Positions 25,013 through 33,552 are shown, numbered from the stretch's first letter. The stretch is 64,000 bases of DNA from WHSW01 sp963842795 (GCA_963842795.1 CAWJHV010000015.1:186001-250000); one strand, 5' to 3'. Made by a program: numbers and translations. Notes: generated by a model from the letters alone, not told the origin.

Positions 25013-26206
25013 ATGAAGGCAGTCACCTGGCAGGGAAACGAGGACGTGCGGGTCGAGGAGGTTCCCGACCCGACGATCGAGCAGCCCACCGACGCGATCA
25101 TCCGAGTCACCTCGACCGGGCTCTGCGGCTCCGATCTGCACCTCTACGCGGTCCTCGGGATGTTCATCGACCCCGGCGACGTCCTCGGGCACGAGCCGAT
25201 GGGGATCGTCGAGGAGGTCGGCTCGGAGGTCGGGGGGCTCGCCAAGGGCGATCGTGTCGTGATCCCGTTCAACATCTCCTGCGGCCACTGCTGGATGTGC
25301 GAGCGCCAGCTGTTCGCCCAGTGCGAGACGACCCAGAACCGCGACACCGGGACGGGCGCCTCCCTGTTCGGCTACACCAAGCTCTACGGCCAGGTGCCCG
25401 GTGGACAGGCGGAGTACCTGCGGGTGCCCCAGGCGCAGTTCGGCCCGATCAAGGTCCCCGAGGGCCCGCCCGACGACCGCTTCGTCTTCCTCTCGGACGT
25501 GCTGCCGACGGCCTGGCAGGCGGTGGAGTTCGCTGATCTTCCCGACGGAGGCTCGGTGGCGATCTTCGGCCTCGGACCGATCGGCCAGATGTCGGCGCGG
25601 ATCGCCAAGCACCGCGGCGCGCGCGTGATCGGCATCGACCTGGTCTCAGAGCGGCTCGACCGCGCTCGTGACTGGGGCGTCGAGGTGCTCGACGTCTCCG
25701 ATGCGCCGGGCGACACCTCGGCGATCGCCGAGCGCATCCGCGAGCTCACCGACGGCCGCGGGACCGACTCCGCGATCGACGCGGTCGGCATGGAGGCCCA
25801 CGGCGCGCCCTTCGGGGAGCTCGCGCAGAAGGCGGCCGGCTATCTGCCCGACGCCGTCGCCAAGGCGATGATCGAAAAAGCGGGCATCGACCGTCTGAGC
25901 GCGCTGTATGCGTGCTTCGAGAGCGTCAGGCGAGGCGGGACCGTGTCGATCAGCGGGGTCTACGGCGGCGCCGTCGACCCCATGCCGATGATGCAGCTGT
26001 TCGACAAGGGGATCCAGATCCGCATGGGCCAAGCGCACGTCAAGCGCTGGATCGACGCGATCCTGCCGCTCGTCACGGGCGAGCAGGATCCGCTCGGAAC
26101 CGAGGACTTCGCCACACACCGCCTGCCGCTGGCCGAGGCGCCCGCCGCGTACAAGCAGTTCCAGCAGAAGCAGGACGGCATGTTCAAGGTCGTCTTCCAG
26201 CCCTGA
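25013..26206 (+). CDS. Zinc-dependent alcohol dehydrogenase (formaldehyde dehydrogenase-like)
   Basis: A 397-residue MDR enzyme. It has a catalytic zinc region GLCGSDLHLY and GHEPMGIVEEVG, and structural zinc cysteines SCGHCWMCERQLFAQC. The NAD-binding site is FGLGPIGQMSARIAKHRGA. Length and the insert around AIDAVGMEAHGAPFGELAQK match the glutathione-independent formaldehyde dehydrogenase branch, so aldehyde or alcohol oxidation is likely. An AAAGGA ribosome site precedes the ATG. It is transcribed from the stress-type promoter at 24951, divergently from CsbD. The frame is intact. Confidence 0.93.
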   Translation: MKAVTWQGNEDVRVEEVPDPTIEQPTDAIIRVTSTGLCGSDLHLYAVLGMFIDPGDVLGHEPMGIVEEVGSEVGGLAKGDRVVIPFNISCGHCWMCERQLFAQCETTQNRDTGTGASLFGYTKLYGQVPGGQAEYLRVPQAQFGPIKVPEGPPDDRFVFLSDVLPTAWQAVEFADLPDGGSVAIFGLGPIGQMSARIAKHRGARVIGIDLVSERLDRARDWGVEVLDVSDAPGDTSAIAERIRELTDGRGTDSAIDAVGMEAHGAPFGELAQKAAGYLPDAVAKAMIEKAGIDRLSALYACFESVRRGGTVSISGVYGGAVDPMPMMQLFDKGIQIRMGQAHVKRWIDAILPLVTGEQDPLGTEDFATHRLPLAEAPAAYKQFQQKQDGMFKVVFQP

Positions 26207-26236
26207 GCGGGCCACGCGTGCGGCAGGCATCGCCAC

Positions 26237-26265
26237 TTGACGCCGCCTGAGCCTCTTGTAAGAAT
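26237..26265 (+). promoter_or_regulatory. Housekeeping-type promoter candidate
   Basis: TTGACG, 16-17 bp, TAAGAAT, about 105 bp before the DUF2294 start. The match to sigma-70 boxes is good; the long leader is unexplained. Confidence 0.35.
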
Positions 26266-26369
26266 CCCGGCCGCGATACGACTCGCTCGTTGAAGCGATC
26301 GTTCCAGAGTGAGGCCGCGCCGCGGTCTCGGACATTTTTTCGACCTGGTGAATCGAGGAGGTGCCGGCT

Positions 26370-26786
26370 TTGGACACGGCAACAGCCCCAAGCGGCGATC
26401 TGGAGATCGGGGCTCCCGCGCGCGACATCTCCCGGGAGATCGTGAGCCTTCACAAGCGCTACTTCGGACGGGGCCCCGTCCACATACGAACCCATGTGCT
26501 CGACGACTGCGTGCTCGTGCTGATGGAGGGCGGTCATGCGCCGCATGAGCGGACCCTCGCCGAAAACGGTCATGGCGATCGTGTCCAGCGAATGCGCTCG
26601 GCGATCCACAAGTCGCTGCGCGCCGCCTACGCAAACGCGGTCGAGCAGCGGACCGGCCGCCGGGTCGTCGGCTTCATGTGCGACAGTCAATCCGACCCCT
26701 CTCTCGAGTGTCAGGTGTACGTGCTCGAGCCGGCGGATTCGGCCTCGACGGGACCTCGCGTCAACGGGTCGGCGCCCGCCGTTTGA
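26370..26786 (+). CDS. DUF2294 family protein
   Basis: The protein is 138 residues. The domain spans ISREIVSLHKRYFGRGPVHI, then VLVLMEGGHAPHERTLAENG and NAVEQRTGRRVVGFMCDSQS, ending with a YVLEP strand; this is the usual DUF2294 pattern. A TTG at 26370 is preferred over the in-frame GTG at 26361, because GAGGAGG lies nine bases before the TTG and would overlap the GTG. Function is unknown. The frame is intact. It lies inside the stress cluster but lacks the GGGTAG element. Confidence 0.8.
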   Translation: MDTATAPSGDLEIGAPARDISREIVSLHKRYFGRGPVHIRTHVLDDCVLVLMEGGHAPHERTLAENGHGDRVQRMRSAIHKSLRAAYANAVEQRTGRRVVGFMCDSQSDPSLECQVYVLEPADSASTGPRVNGSAPAV

Positions 26787-26833
26787 GGCAGGTCAGGGAG
26801 GCGGCCGGCGCGACCCGGCCGCCATCCGGCCCG

Positions 26834-27319
26834 TCACTCCTCGTAGGGGTCCTCCTCGCCGGCCAGCGTCAGCGCGGAAGCCCTCGCGGTCTCGAAGTGC
26901 CGCTCCTGGATCGGGAGGGCCCAGTCGACCAACTCGCCGATCTCGCTCTCGCCGGCTGACTCGTTGAGCTTTCCGAGCACCTCCCAGTGTCCGACCTCGC
27001 CGGCCTCGGCCATGGTCATGAACTCGAAACCGTCGAGTCCATCCGAGTCGTCGCCGAGATACGTCGACATCATCTCCTCCGCCTCGGCCTTCGTCTCACG
27101 GGCCTTCTCGAGGATCGCCGTCTTCTTCCCGTCACGCGCATCGGCGAGCTCGGTGCACCGCCGCTCGGTCTCCTCGGCCTCCGCGCGCATCTGCCGCAGC
27201 TTGCCGCGGATGTCCTCATCGTCGATCAGGCCCTCGACCTTCTCGGTCGCGCCCTGGGCGGCCTGCGCCAGCCCGAGGACCTCTGCCAGCTTCTCCTCCA
27301 ACGTGTTCACGTCCGCCAT
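26834..27319 (-). CDS. Ferritin-like four-helix protein
   Basis: A 161-residue, highly helical acidic protein. Helix 1 is NTLEEKLAEVLGLAQAAQGA. Helix 2 carries E-rich EEETERRC-like turns. Helix 3 has FMTMAEAGEVGHWEVLGKL (an E-x-x-H metal pair), and the last helix has LPIQERHFETARAS with another E-x-H. The spacing suits a ferritin-like or YciE/DUF892-like bundle. A GTTAAC-N13-GGGTAG promoter sits 39 bp upstream and AAGGAGG-like bases precede the start. Iron or oxidative stress protection is a reasonable inference. Confidence 0.7.
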   Translation of the reverse strand: MADVNTLEEKLAEVLGLAQAAQGATEKVEGLIDDEDIRGKLRQMRAEAEETERRCTELADARDGKKTAILEKARETKAEAEEMMSTYLGDDSDGLDGFEFMTMAEAGEVGHWEVLGKLNESAGESEIGELVDWALPIQERHFETARASALTLAGEEDPYEE

Positions 27320-27357
27320 CGACTCCTCCTTCGTCGTTCGTCGTCGGGGATGGCCGT

Positions 27358-27382
27358 CTACCCCGACCCCTCACCCGTTAAC
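27358..27382 (-). promoter_or_regulatory. Stress-type promoter, ferritin-like gene
   Basis: On the minus strand: GTTAAC, 13 bp, GGGTAGAC. It is one of the two best matches in the set. Confidence 0.6.
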
Positions 27383-27387
27383 TGCCC

Positions 27388-27412
27388 GTGAGGACCGGTC
27401 GCGAGCGGGTAG
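27388..27412 (+). promoter_or_regulatory. Stress-type promoter, UdgX gene
   Basis: GTGAGG, 13 bp, GGGTAG, with the -10 ending ten bases before the ATG at 27422, so the transcript would be nearly leaderless. It lies five bases from the divergent ferritin-like promoter. Confidence 0.45.
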
Positions 27413-27421
27413 GCCGGGGCC

Positions 27422-28057
27422 ATGAGCAAGTCCCGGCCCGAGCCCGGCACCCCGGCGGACGAGCTGATACCGCCGGGACGGGGCATCCGCGCCCTGCGAG
27501 ACGCGGCGCGTGGCTGCCGCGCCTGCCCGCTGTGGCGCGACGCCACCCAGACGGTGTTCGGAGACGGCTTGGCGAGTGCCGGGGTCATGCTGATCGGCGA
27601 GCAGCCCGGAGATCAGGAGGATCGGGCCGGCGAGCCGTTCGTCGGCCCGGCCGGGGGCTTACTCGACCGCGCGGTCGCGGATGCCGGGCTGGACCGCAAC
27701 CGCATCTACGTCACCAACGCGGTCAAGCACTTCAAGTTCAAGGCGAGGGGCAAGCGGCGCATCCACCAGACGCCGTCGAAGCTCGAGGTCGAGGCCTGCC
27801 GTCCGTGGCTGGACGCGGAGCTCACGCGCGTTCGGCCCCAGGTGGTCGGGCTGCTCGGCGCGACCGCGGCGAAGGCCCTATTGGGGCCGGCGTTCCGGGT
27901 CAGCCGCCGGCGCGGGGAGCTGCTCGAGGTCGAGTTCGCGCCCGCCGCCGTTGCGACGTACCACCCCTCCTCGGTCCTCCGCGCGCAGGACGAGGAGCGT
28001 GAGAGCGCCTACGAGGCGCTCGTGTCCGACCTCCGAGTCGTCGCCGAGGCTGCCTGA
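27422..28057 (+). CDS. UdgX-type uracil-DNA glycosylase
   Basis: A 211-residue Fe-S uracil-DNA glycosylase. GCRACPLW supplies the first cluster cysteines; GEQPGDQEDRAGEPFVGPAG is the uracil-binding and catalytic region, and TYHPSSVLR the C-terminal motif. The insert KRRIHQTP, with His at residue 115, is the hallmark loop of UdgX. In that subclass this histidine forms a covalent bond with the uracil site in DNA instead of releasing it. The frame is intact. The gene has a stress-type promoter and overlaps the convergent gene by 49 bases. The crosslinking chemistry here is inferred from the motif. Confidence 0.9.
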   Translation: MSKSRPEPGTPADELIPPGRGIRALRDAARGCRACPLWRDATQTVFGDGLASAGVMLIGEQPGDQEDRAGEPFVGPAGGLLDRAVADAGLDRNRIYVTNAVKHFKFKARGKRRIHQTPSKLEVEACRPWLDAELTRVRPQVVGLLGATAAKALLGPAFRVSRRRGELLEVEFAPAAVATYHPSSVLRAQDEERESAYEALVSDLRVVAEAA

Positions 28058-28593
28058 GCCGCGCCCTCCGCCCGGCTCGCCGCCGCCGTCAGCGCCTCGC
28101 CTCCGATCAGCCGCTGAAAGTGCCCGAGCGTCGACCACAGCGCTCGCATGCGCCAGCGTGCGCTGCGGTCGACGGGCTCGACCCGCGACTCGCTGACGAT
28201 CGCCGCGCATCCCTCGGCTTCCTCCTCGACCCAGTGGGCGAAGAGCACGCGGACCGTGCCCGACTCGCGCCAATCGCGAAACCCCTGCGGCCCGTCGAGG
28301 GCCGGATAGTCGCGGCGGATCGACCACACGCGTCCGCAGAGGCCGGAGACCGACCAGCCTTCGCCCTCGGCGAGGACGATGAACGGGTAGCGCCTGAAGA
28401 CCTCGCGGAAGGCCAGATCGTCCGGCGTCTCGGGAATGCGCCATCGCAGGACCCGGCCGAGCCGGGGCGCGTCGGAGACCCGGATCTCCTGGGCGGCCGA
28501 CCACAGCGCCGCCGGCGAGGTCGATGCGGTGCGCCGATGGTGGGTGCGAATCTGCGGCTCGGGCAACCAGCTGTCGAGGTCCGGCGGGCTCAA
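28009..28593 (-). CDS. DUF2867-like/SRPBCC-type hypothetical protein
   Basis: A 194-residue protein with WLPEPQIRTHHRRTASTSPA, then VLRWRIPETPDDLAFREVFR and EGWSVSGLCGRVWSIRRDYP, plus VRVLFAHWVEEE. Alternating strands and an amphipathic last helix (WSTLGHFQRLIGGEAL) suggest a START/SRPBCC-like fold. The TTG start overlaps the LysR stop (TTGA), so it is co-transcribed with that regulator. Its last 49 bases overlap the convergent UdgX gene. The ligand is unknown. Confidence 0.65.
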   Translation of the reverse strand: MSPPDLDSWLPEPQIRTHHRRTASTSPAALWSAAQEIRVSDAPRLGRVLRWRIPETPDDLAFREVFRRYPFIVLAEGEGWSVSGLCGRVWSIRRDYPALDGPQGFRDWRESGTVRVLFAHWVEEEAEGCAAIVSESRVEPVDRSARWRMRALWSTLGHFQRLIGGEALTAAASRAEGAAQAASATTRRSDTSAS

Positions 28594-29474
28594 CTCTCGG
28601 CGGCCGTGCTCGCCCGGACGAAGTCGATGAACGCGCCCGCCGCGGCCGAGCGGTGGCGGTCCTGGCGCCAGAGGACGAACACGGGCAGCCTGATCGGCGG
28701 GCTCAGGGGACGGGTCTCGACCGGCGGGCCCTCGCGGCGAGTGAGCGACGCGGTGAGCACGCCGGCGCTGAAGCCGTCGGAGACCAGACAGCGGATGAGA
28801 TAGGGATCGCCGCTCTCGAGCGAGACGTTGAACGGCTCGCCGGCATCGGCGAAGAACCGGTCGGCCACCGCCTTGATCGCCGAACCGGATCGCGGCGAGG
28901 CAAGCGGAATCCCCGAGAGGTCGCGGGCCGTCACCCGCTTCTTCGCCGGGGCCGAGCCCGGCGGGTAGGCGGCGACCACCTCCTCCTCGCTCAGCTCCAG
29001 CGAGGCGATCCGCTCCGGCAGCTCTCCGGCGATCAGGGAGAACGCCGCGTCGAGCTCGTCCGCCTCCAGCAGCGCCAGCATGTCCGCCGCGGTTCCCTCC
29101 CGCAGCGCGACCTCGATCCCCGGGAACGCCTCGCGGAAGCGGGCCAGGAGCGTCGTCACCTCGATCCCGCCGGCCGGCAGCAGCGCGCCGATTGCCACCC
29201 GCCCGCGGAGCAGCCCCCGGAGCTCGTCGATCTCGTCGCGGACGCCGTCGAGCTCCGCGACCACGCGGCGGGCCCGCGCGGCCACCGCCTCCCCGGCCTG
29301 GGTGGGCGCCACCCGGCGACTGGTGCGCTCGAAGAGCTCGGTGCCGAGCTCGCGCTCGAGCTGCCGGATCTGGTGCGAGAGCGCGGACTGGGCGACGTGC
29401 AGCTCCTCCGCCGCGCGGGTGAAGTGGCGGTGGCGGGCGACGGCCTCGACGTATACGAGCTGGCGGATGTCCAC
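28590..29474 (-). CDS. LysR-family transcriptional regulator
   Basis: A 294-residue regulator with N-terminal winged HTH: VDIRQLVYVEAVARHRHFTR, then AAEELHVAQSALSHQIRQLE. A periplasmic-binding-like effector domain follows (GRVAIGALLPAGGIEVTTLL; LDAAFSLIAGELPERIASLE). A GTG start at 29474 is chosen because the family begins right at VDIRQL and the operator palindrome would otherwise lie inside the gene; an ATG at 29525 is the alternative. It is divergent from a GNAT acetyltransferase, the usual LysR arrangement, and co-transcribed with the DUF2867-like gene. Confidence 0.92.
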   Translation of the reverse strand: MDIRQLVYVEAVARHRHFTRAAEELHVAQSALSHQIRQLERELGTELFERTSRRVAPTQAGEAVAARARRVVAELDGVRDEIDELRGLLRGRVAIGALLPAGGIEVTTLLARFREAFPGIEVALREGTAADMLALLEADELDAAFSLIAGELPERIASLELSEEEVVAAYPPGSAPAKKRVTARDLSGIPLASPRSGSAIKAVADRFFADAGEPFNVSLESGDPYLIRCLVSDGFSAGVLTASLTRREGPPVETRPLSPPIRLPVFVLWRQDRHRSAAAGAFIDFVRASTAAES

Positions 29475-29479
29475 CGGCG

Positions 29480-29502
29480 ATTGATCGTATATCACGATCA
29501 AT
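29480..29502. promoter_or_regulatory. LysR-type operator palindrome
   Basis: ATTGATCGT and ACGATCAAT form a perfect nine-base inverted repeat around five bases (ATATC), with a T-N11-A core. It sits six bases upstream of the LysR GTG, in the gap to the divergent acetyltransferase. A related half-site, GATTGATCG, recurs near 29527. Confidence 0.65.
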
Positions 29503-29555
29503 TCGTTCTCAACAAGATCTTGCATCGATTGATCGCCTGATGGAGAATGCTCCCG

Positions 29556-30113
29556 ATGCCGCCCACCATCCGTCGCGAGCTGCGCCCGGGCGACCTGGGC
29601 GCGATCATCGCCCACCACGGCCTCGTGTACAGCGCGGGGTACGGGGTCGATTCGACCTTCGAGGCGCACGTCGCGGCGAGCGTCGCCGCCGCGGGCAAGC
29701 GGGGCTTCCCACGCGAGCGCGAGGGGATCCGGATCGCCGAGCTCGACGGCCGCCACGCCGGCAGCGTCGCGCTCACCGACGAGGGCGACGGGCTCGGGGC
29801 CCTGCGCTGGGTGGTGCTCGACCCGACCCTGCGCGGACAGGGCCTCGGCCGCAGGATGATCGTCGAGCTGCTCGAGACCGCCGAGTCGCTCGGCTACGAG
29901 ACGATCGGGCTGGAGACCTTCAGCGAGCTGCGCGCGGCCGCGCACATCTATCGCTCGTGCGGATTCGAGCTGCTCTGGGAGGAGAGCGGTCCGCGGTGGG
30001 GGCGCGAGGAGATCACCTACCAGCGCTACGAGCTCAGCTTCCAGGTCCGGGCCCAGTCCTCCAGCCCGCCGAGCACGGGCTCGAGCGAGCGGCCCTTCTC
30101 GGTCAGCGCGTAG
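29556..30113 (+). CDS. GNAT family acetyltransferase
   Basis: The protein is about 185 residues. The acetyl-CoA site is WVVLDPTLRGQGLGRRMIVE (R-G-Q-G-L-G), followed by LGYETIGLETFSELRAAAHI and YRSCGFELLWEE, the last GNAT strand. ATG at 29556 is chosen because GGAG lies ten bases before it; the ATG at 29547 is too close. The last 88 bases overlap the convergent HxlR gene. It is divergent from LysR and probably its target. The substrate is unknown. Confidence 0.85.
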   Translation: MPPTIRRELRPGDLGAIIAHHGLVYSAGYGVDSTFEAHVAASVAAAGKRGFPREREGIRIAELDGRHAGSVALTDEGDGLGALRWVVLDPTLRGQGLGRRMIVELLETAESLGYETIGLETFSELRAAAHIYRSCGFELLWEESGPRWGREEITYQRYELSFQVRAQSSSPPSTGSSERPFSVSA

Positions 30114-30355
30114 GACACCCGCGCGGGGGTGCCGTCGTGCACCGAGCGCTCGACCAGCCCGGCTCCCTCGAGCTCGCGCAGGCGCCGAGAGAGAAGGCGG
30201 TCGGAGAGGCCGGGCACGGCGACAGTGAGCTCGGCGAAGTAGTGCGGCCGCTCGGCGAGCGCCCAGAGGATCGCGCCGGCCCAGCGGCGGCCTATGAGCT
30301 CGATCGCAGCGTGGAAGTCGGGACAGACGTGGACCCGGCGGCCGTTGCCGACCAT
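30026..30355 (-). CDS. HxlR-family winged-helix regulator
   Basis: A 109-residue regulator starting MVGNGRRVHVCPDFHAAIEL, with the family's near-N-terminal cysteine. It continues IGRRWAGAILWALAERPHYF, then LSDRLLSRRLRELEGAGLVE and RVSYALTEKGRSLEPVL. Members of this family often sense aldehydes or oxidants through that cysteine. A longer in-frame start upstream is poorly supported. The 3' end overlaps the convergent acetyltransferase gene. The target is not evident. Confidence 0.88.
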   Translation of the reverse strand: MVGNGRRVHVCPDFHAAIELIGRRWAGAILWALAERPHYFAELTVAVPGLSDRLLSRRLRELEGAGLVERSVHDGTPARVSYALTEKGRSLEPVLGGLEDWARTWKLSS

Positions 30356-30500
30356 CGCTGCGCGCTCGGCGCGAGGGAATTCGCCCGCGGCCTCCACCCT
30401 GCGTTCGAGGGTACAGAAAGCCGTTGCCCGGCCTGCACGCTCGGCCCCGGACCGGCCGGCGAGGAGTCGGCGAGCAGGAGCAGGGCGAGGCGGATGTCGG

Positions 30501-31652
30501 TCAGGCTGCACACGGGCCGGTATCGGTTGCCGCGAGCTTACCCGCGAGCGCCTTCTCCACCACGTGGTTCGGCACCCCCAGGCCGTTCGACTGGCCCTCC
30601 CCCGACGAGGCTGCGAAGACGGTCGTCGCGACCGCGCCGTCGAGGTCGACGACCGGCCCGCCGGAGTTGCCGCTGCGGACCTCCGCCCGGAACGGGGTCA
30701 TTCGCCGCTGGACCGGGCCGCGGCCGTACGAATCCTGGCTCGTGACCGTGCCGGTGCGCCCGAGCCGCGCGGGGGTGAAGGTCAGCGGCCCGTTCTGGGG
30801 AAACCCGATGACGGCAGCGTCGTCGCCCCTGCCGGCGCTCTCTGAGAGCGGCAGCGGCGGCGCCTCGAGCCCCTCGACCGCGAGCAGGGCGAGGTCGTTG
30901 CGGGGGTCGTAGTGAACCGCGGTCGCGTCCAGCTCCGAGCCCCCGTCGACGTTCACCGTCGTGTCGTCCTCGCCCGCGACCACATGAGCGTTGGTGACGA
31001 CGAGCCCGGGCGCCGCCACCCACCCGGAGCCCTCGACGCCGAGCCCGCACGCCGTGCCCAGCACGCGGACGGTCGACGCCCCGGCCGCCTGCGCCTCCGG
31101 ATCGCGCGCCGCGTCGGGGTCGGGCGGGGGCACGTGGGCGTCCGGGCCACGCACAGGGGGCGTCGGGTCGACGCGTCGGAGAACGTGGAGCAGCGGCCCC
31201 GACGGCGGCAGGACGTCGTTGAGGACGCCGAGGATCGCCGACTTCTGCACCGCCTCGCGCACGTCGCGGACGCGATCCCCGGTCGCGTGCAGGGCGACGG
31301 CGCCGAATCCCCAGCAGACGAGCAGCGCCAGCGCGGCGAGCAGCAGAGCCCCACCGAGGCCATCGAGGGTGCGCATCGGGGTCCCGGGAACGCTCCGGCG
31401 CAGCTTCCGGGTCAGCCCGTCGAGGGCGACCGCCAGGAAGGCTCCGATCAGCACCCCGGCGATCGTCGCGACGAGCGGCGCGTACTCCGACTCGGCGCCG
31501 TCGGCGAGCAGCTCCGGGCCGATCCGGGCGCCCAGGGCGGCCCCGCCGATGAAGCCGACGAGCGGCAGCGCGCTCGCGATCAGGCCGCGCTCGTAGCCGA
31601 CCACGGCCAGCGCGATCACGAAAAGGATGATGCCGACGTCGACGAGGCTCAT
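30501..31652 (-). CDS. MarP-like membrane serine protease (CvpA domain plus trypsin-like domain)
   Basis: A 383-residue protein. About four N-terminal membrane helices form a CvpA-like region (VDVGIILFVIALAVVGYERG; AGVLIGAFLAVALDGLTRKL). The periplasmic chymotrypsin-fold domain follows with His in VVTNAHVVAGE, Asp in DPRNDLALLAVEG and Ser in VRSGNSGGPVVD. Two cysteines flank the protease domain. In mycobacteria the homologue MarP maintains intrabacterial pH and processes a peptidoglycan hydrolase. Here it is divergent from a penicillin-binding protein, which fits a cell-wall role. Start MSLVDVG at 31652. Confidence 0.9.
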   Translation of the reverse strand: MSLVDVGIILFVIALAVVGYERGLIASALPLVGFIGGAALGARIGPELLADGAESEYAPLVATIAGVLIGAFLAVALDGLTRKLRRSVPGTPMRTLDGLGGALLLAALALLVCWGFGAVALHATGDRVRDVREAVQKSAILGVLNDVLPPSGPLLHVLRRVDPTPPVRGPDAHVPPPDPDAARDPEAQAAGASTVRVLGTACGLGVEGSGWVAAPGLVVTNAHVVAGEDDTTVNVDGGSELDATAVHYDPRNDLALLAVEGLEAPPLPLSESAGRGDDAAVIGFPQNGPLTFTPARLGRTGTVTSQDSYGRGPVQRRMTPFRAEVRSGNSGGPVVDLDGAVATTVFAASSGEGQSNGLGVPNHVVEKALAGKLAATDTGPCAA

Positions 31653-31756
31653 TGTGGGCCGGGGAAAGCGACTACCTTTTCCCGCATGATCAACGGCTCT
31701 CAGATGCTGCGCGGCGGGACTGGCAAAGCTAGCGACCGCGCGCGGATCGAGGCGGA

Positions 31757-33499
31757 TTGAACGCTGGCGGTGCTTCGGCCGAGCGCCGTCGCCGTATCGC
31801 AACCCGAACTGCTCCGCTGATCGTCATCGCCACGATGGCGTTCGCGGGCGGGATCGTGGTCGCGGTCGAGCCCGACGCCCCTTCCGCACAGCGGTTCGTC
31901 GACGCCTGGGAGCGCGACGACATCGCCGGCATGTACGCCGAGCTCACCCCGGCGGCTCAGGAGGAGTACTCGCTGCCTCACTTCCGCAGCATCTACGACG
32001 ACGCCGCCGCCACGGCGACGGTGGCCGAGCTCAGCGCCGGCGAGGTCGCGGAGGCCGACGACGCGGCCACCGTCCCGGTGAGTCTCCGCACCCACGTCTT
32101 CGGCGAGCTCGCCGGAGAGCTCTCGCTGCCGCTCTCCGACGGCAGGGTGGCCTGGGCCCCCAACCTCGTATACCCGGGCCTCGACCCCGACGAGCAGCTC
32201 AGCCGCCGGACGCGGGCGCCGGAGCGGGCGGCGATCCTCGCCAGCGATCGAACCGCGCTCGCCGAGGGCCCCGCGTCGGCGCGCACGGTCGGCACCGCGG
32301 CGCTGGCGGTCGTCGGCGAGGTCGGCGCGCCGAGTCGCTCGCAGGCCAAGCGCCTCACCGAGCGCGGGTTCCCCCCCGGAACCCCGACCGGGACCTCGGG
32401 CCTCGAGCTCGCCTTCGACGACCGGCTCGCCGGCCGACCCGGCGGTCAGCTCCTGGCGGTGGCCGGCGACGAGGCCGCCGATACCGCGGGCGGGCGGGTG
32501 ATCGCCACGAGCCAGCCGGTTCGCGGCAAGCCCGTGCGCACCTATATCGATCCCGAGCTCCAGGACGCCGCCGTGGCCGCGCTCGGCAGCCTCTACGGCG
32601 GCGCCGCGGTGCTCGACACGCGATCCGGCGCGGTCCTGGCGCTCGCCGGGCTCGCCTACTCGGCGCCTCAGCCTCCCGGGTCCACCTTCAAGATCGTCAC
32701 CTCGACCGGCGCGCTCGACGCCGGGATCGTGAAGCCGTCCGACGAGTTTCCGGTCGAGTCCTCGAACAGCGAGATCGGGCGCGAGATCCCCAACGCCCAC
32801 GACGAGCTCTGCGGCGGGACCTTCGCCGAGAGCTTCGCCAAGTCGTGCAACACGGTCTTCGCCCCGCTGGGAGCGGAGCTCGGCGGCCCGGCCCTGGTCG
32901 AGACCGCCGAGCTGTATGGCTGGAACGCTCCGCCGCCGCTGTTCGACCGGGCGACGACGGCGCTGATCCACCCGCCCCAGAGCACGATTCCCAAGGACCT
33001 CACCGAGAGCGTCGAGACCGGCGAGTCGGCGATCGGCCAGGGCCAGGTCCTGGCGACGCCGCTGGAGATGGCGATGGTCTCGCAGGCGGTGGCGAACGAG
33101 GGCGTGCGGCTGCCGGCCCCGATCGCCCGCGACCCCGGGCTCCAGCCGCCTCGCGACAAGGTCAAGGTCACCTCCCCCGAGACCGCGGCGACGCTGAAGC
33201 AGCTCATGATCGGCGTGGTCACCGGGGGCACCGGGGTCGCCGCCGCGCTTCCCGGGATCCAGGTCGCGGGCAAGACCGGCACCGCCGAGCTCGGCCCGAG
33301 CGCGCTCGAGCCCGGTCAGGAGCTCGGCCCCGGCGAGGAGCCTCCGCAGGACATCGACGCCTGGTTCACCGCCTTCGCTCCCGCCGCCGACCCGAAGATC
33401 GCCGCCGCGGCGATGGTCGTCGACGCCGACGGCGACGGGGGCACCGTGGCCGCCCCGATCGTGCGCCAGATCATGGCGTCCTACTTCGGGGTCGAGTAG
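31757..33499 (+). CDS. Penicillin-binding transpeptidase with N-terminal MecA_N/NTF2-like domain
   Basis: A 580-residue membrane-anchored DD-transpeptidase. One helix near residues 19-36 is followed by an NTF2-like domain (SAQRFVDAWERDDIAGMYAE) and a dimerisation region. The transpeptidase domain carries S-T-F-K with Ser at about 309, S-C-N at about 363 and K-T-G at about 506. No transglycosylase domain is present, so it is class B. The TTG start at 31757 is the only early start in frame. It is divergent from the MarP-like protease across 104 bases. It cross-links peptidoglycan outside the membrane. Confidence 0.93.
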   Translation: MNAGGASAERRRRIATRTAPLIVIATMAFAGGIVVAVEPDAPSAQRFVDAWERDDIAGMYAELTPAAQEEYSLPHFRSIYDDAAATATVAELSAGEVAEADDAATVPVSLRTHVFGELAGELSLPLSDGRVAWAPNLVYPGLDPDEQLSRRTRAPERAAILASDRTALAEGPASARTVGTAALAVVGEVGAPSRSQAKRLTERGFPPGTPTGTSGLELAFDDRLAGRPGGQLLAVAGDEAADTAGGRVIATSQPVRGKPVRTYIDPELQDAAVAALGSLYGGAAVLDTRSGAVLALAGLAYSAPQPPGSTFKIVTSTGALDAGIVKPSDEFPVESSNSEIGREIPNAHDELCGGTFAESFAKSCNTVFAPLGAELGGPALVETAELYGWNAPPPLFDRATTALIHPPQSTIPKDLTESVETGESAIGQGQVLATPLEMAMVSQAVANEGVRLPAPIARDPGLQPPRDKVKVTSPETAATLKQLMIGVVTGGTGVAAALPGIQVAGKTGTAELGPSALEPGQELGPGEEPPQDIDAWFTAFAPAADPKIAAAAMVVDADGDGGTVAAPIVRQIMASYFGVE

Positions 33500-33500
33500 C

Positions 33501-33552
33501 GCTAACGGGTCGGGAAGCCGATCGTCGCTAACGGGTCGGGAAGCCGATCGTC
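33501..33552. repeat. 26-bp perfect tandem duplication
   Basis: The 26-base unit GCTAACGGGTCGGGAAGCCG plus ATCGTC occurs twice back to back (33501-33526, 33527-33552). The second copy includes the stop codon and last codons of the minus-strand membrane gene, so the first is a duplicated gene end now in the intergenic gap. Confidence 0.95.
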
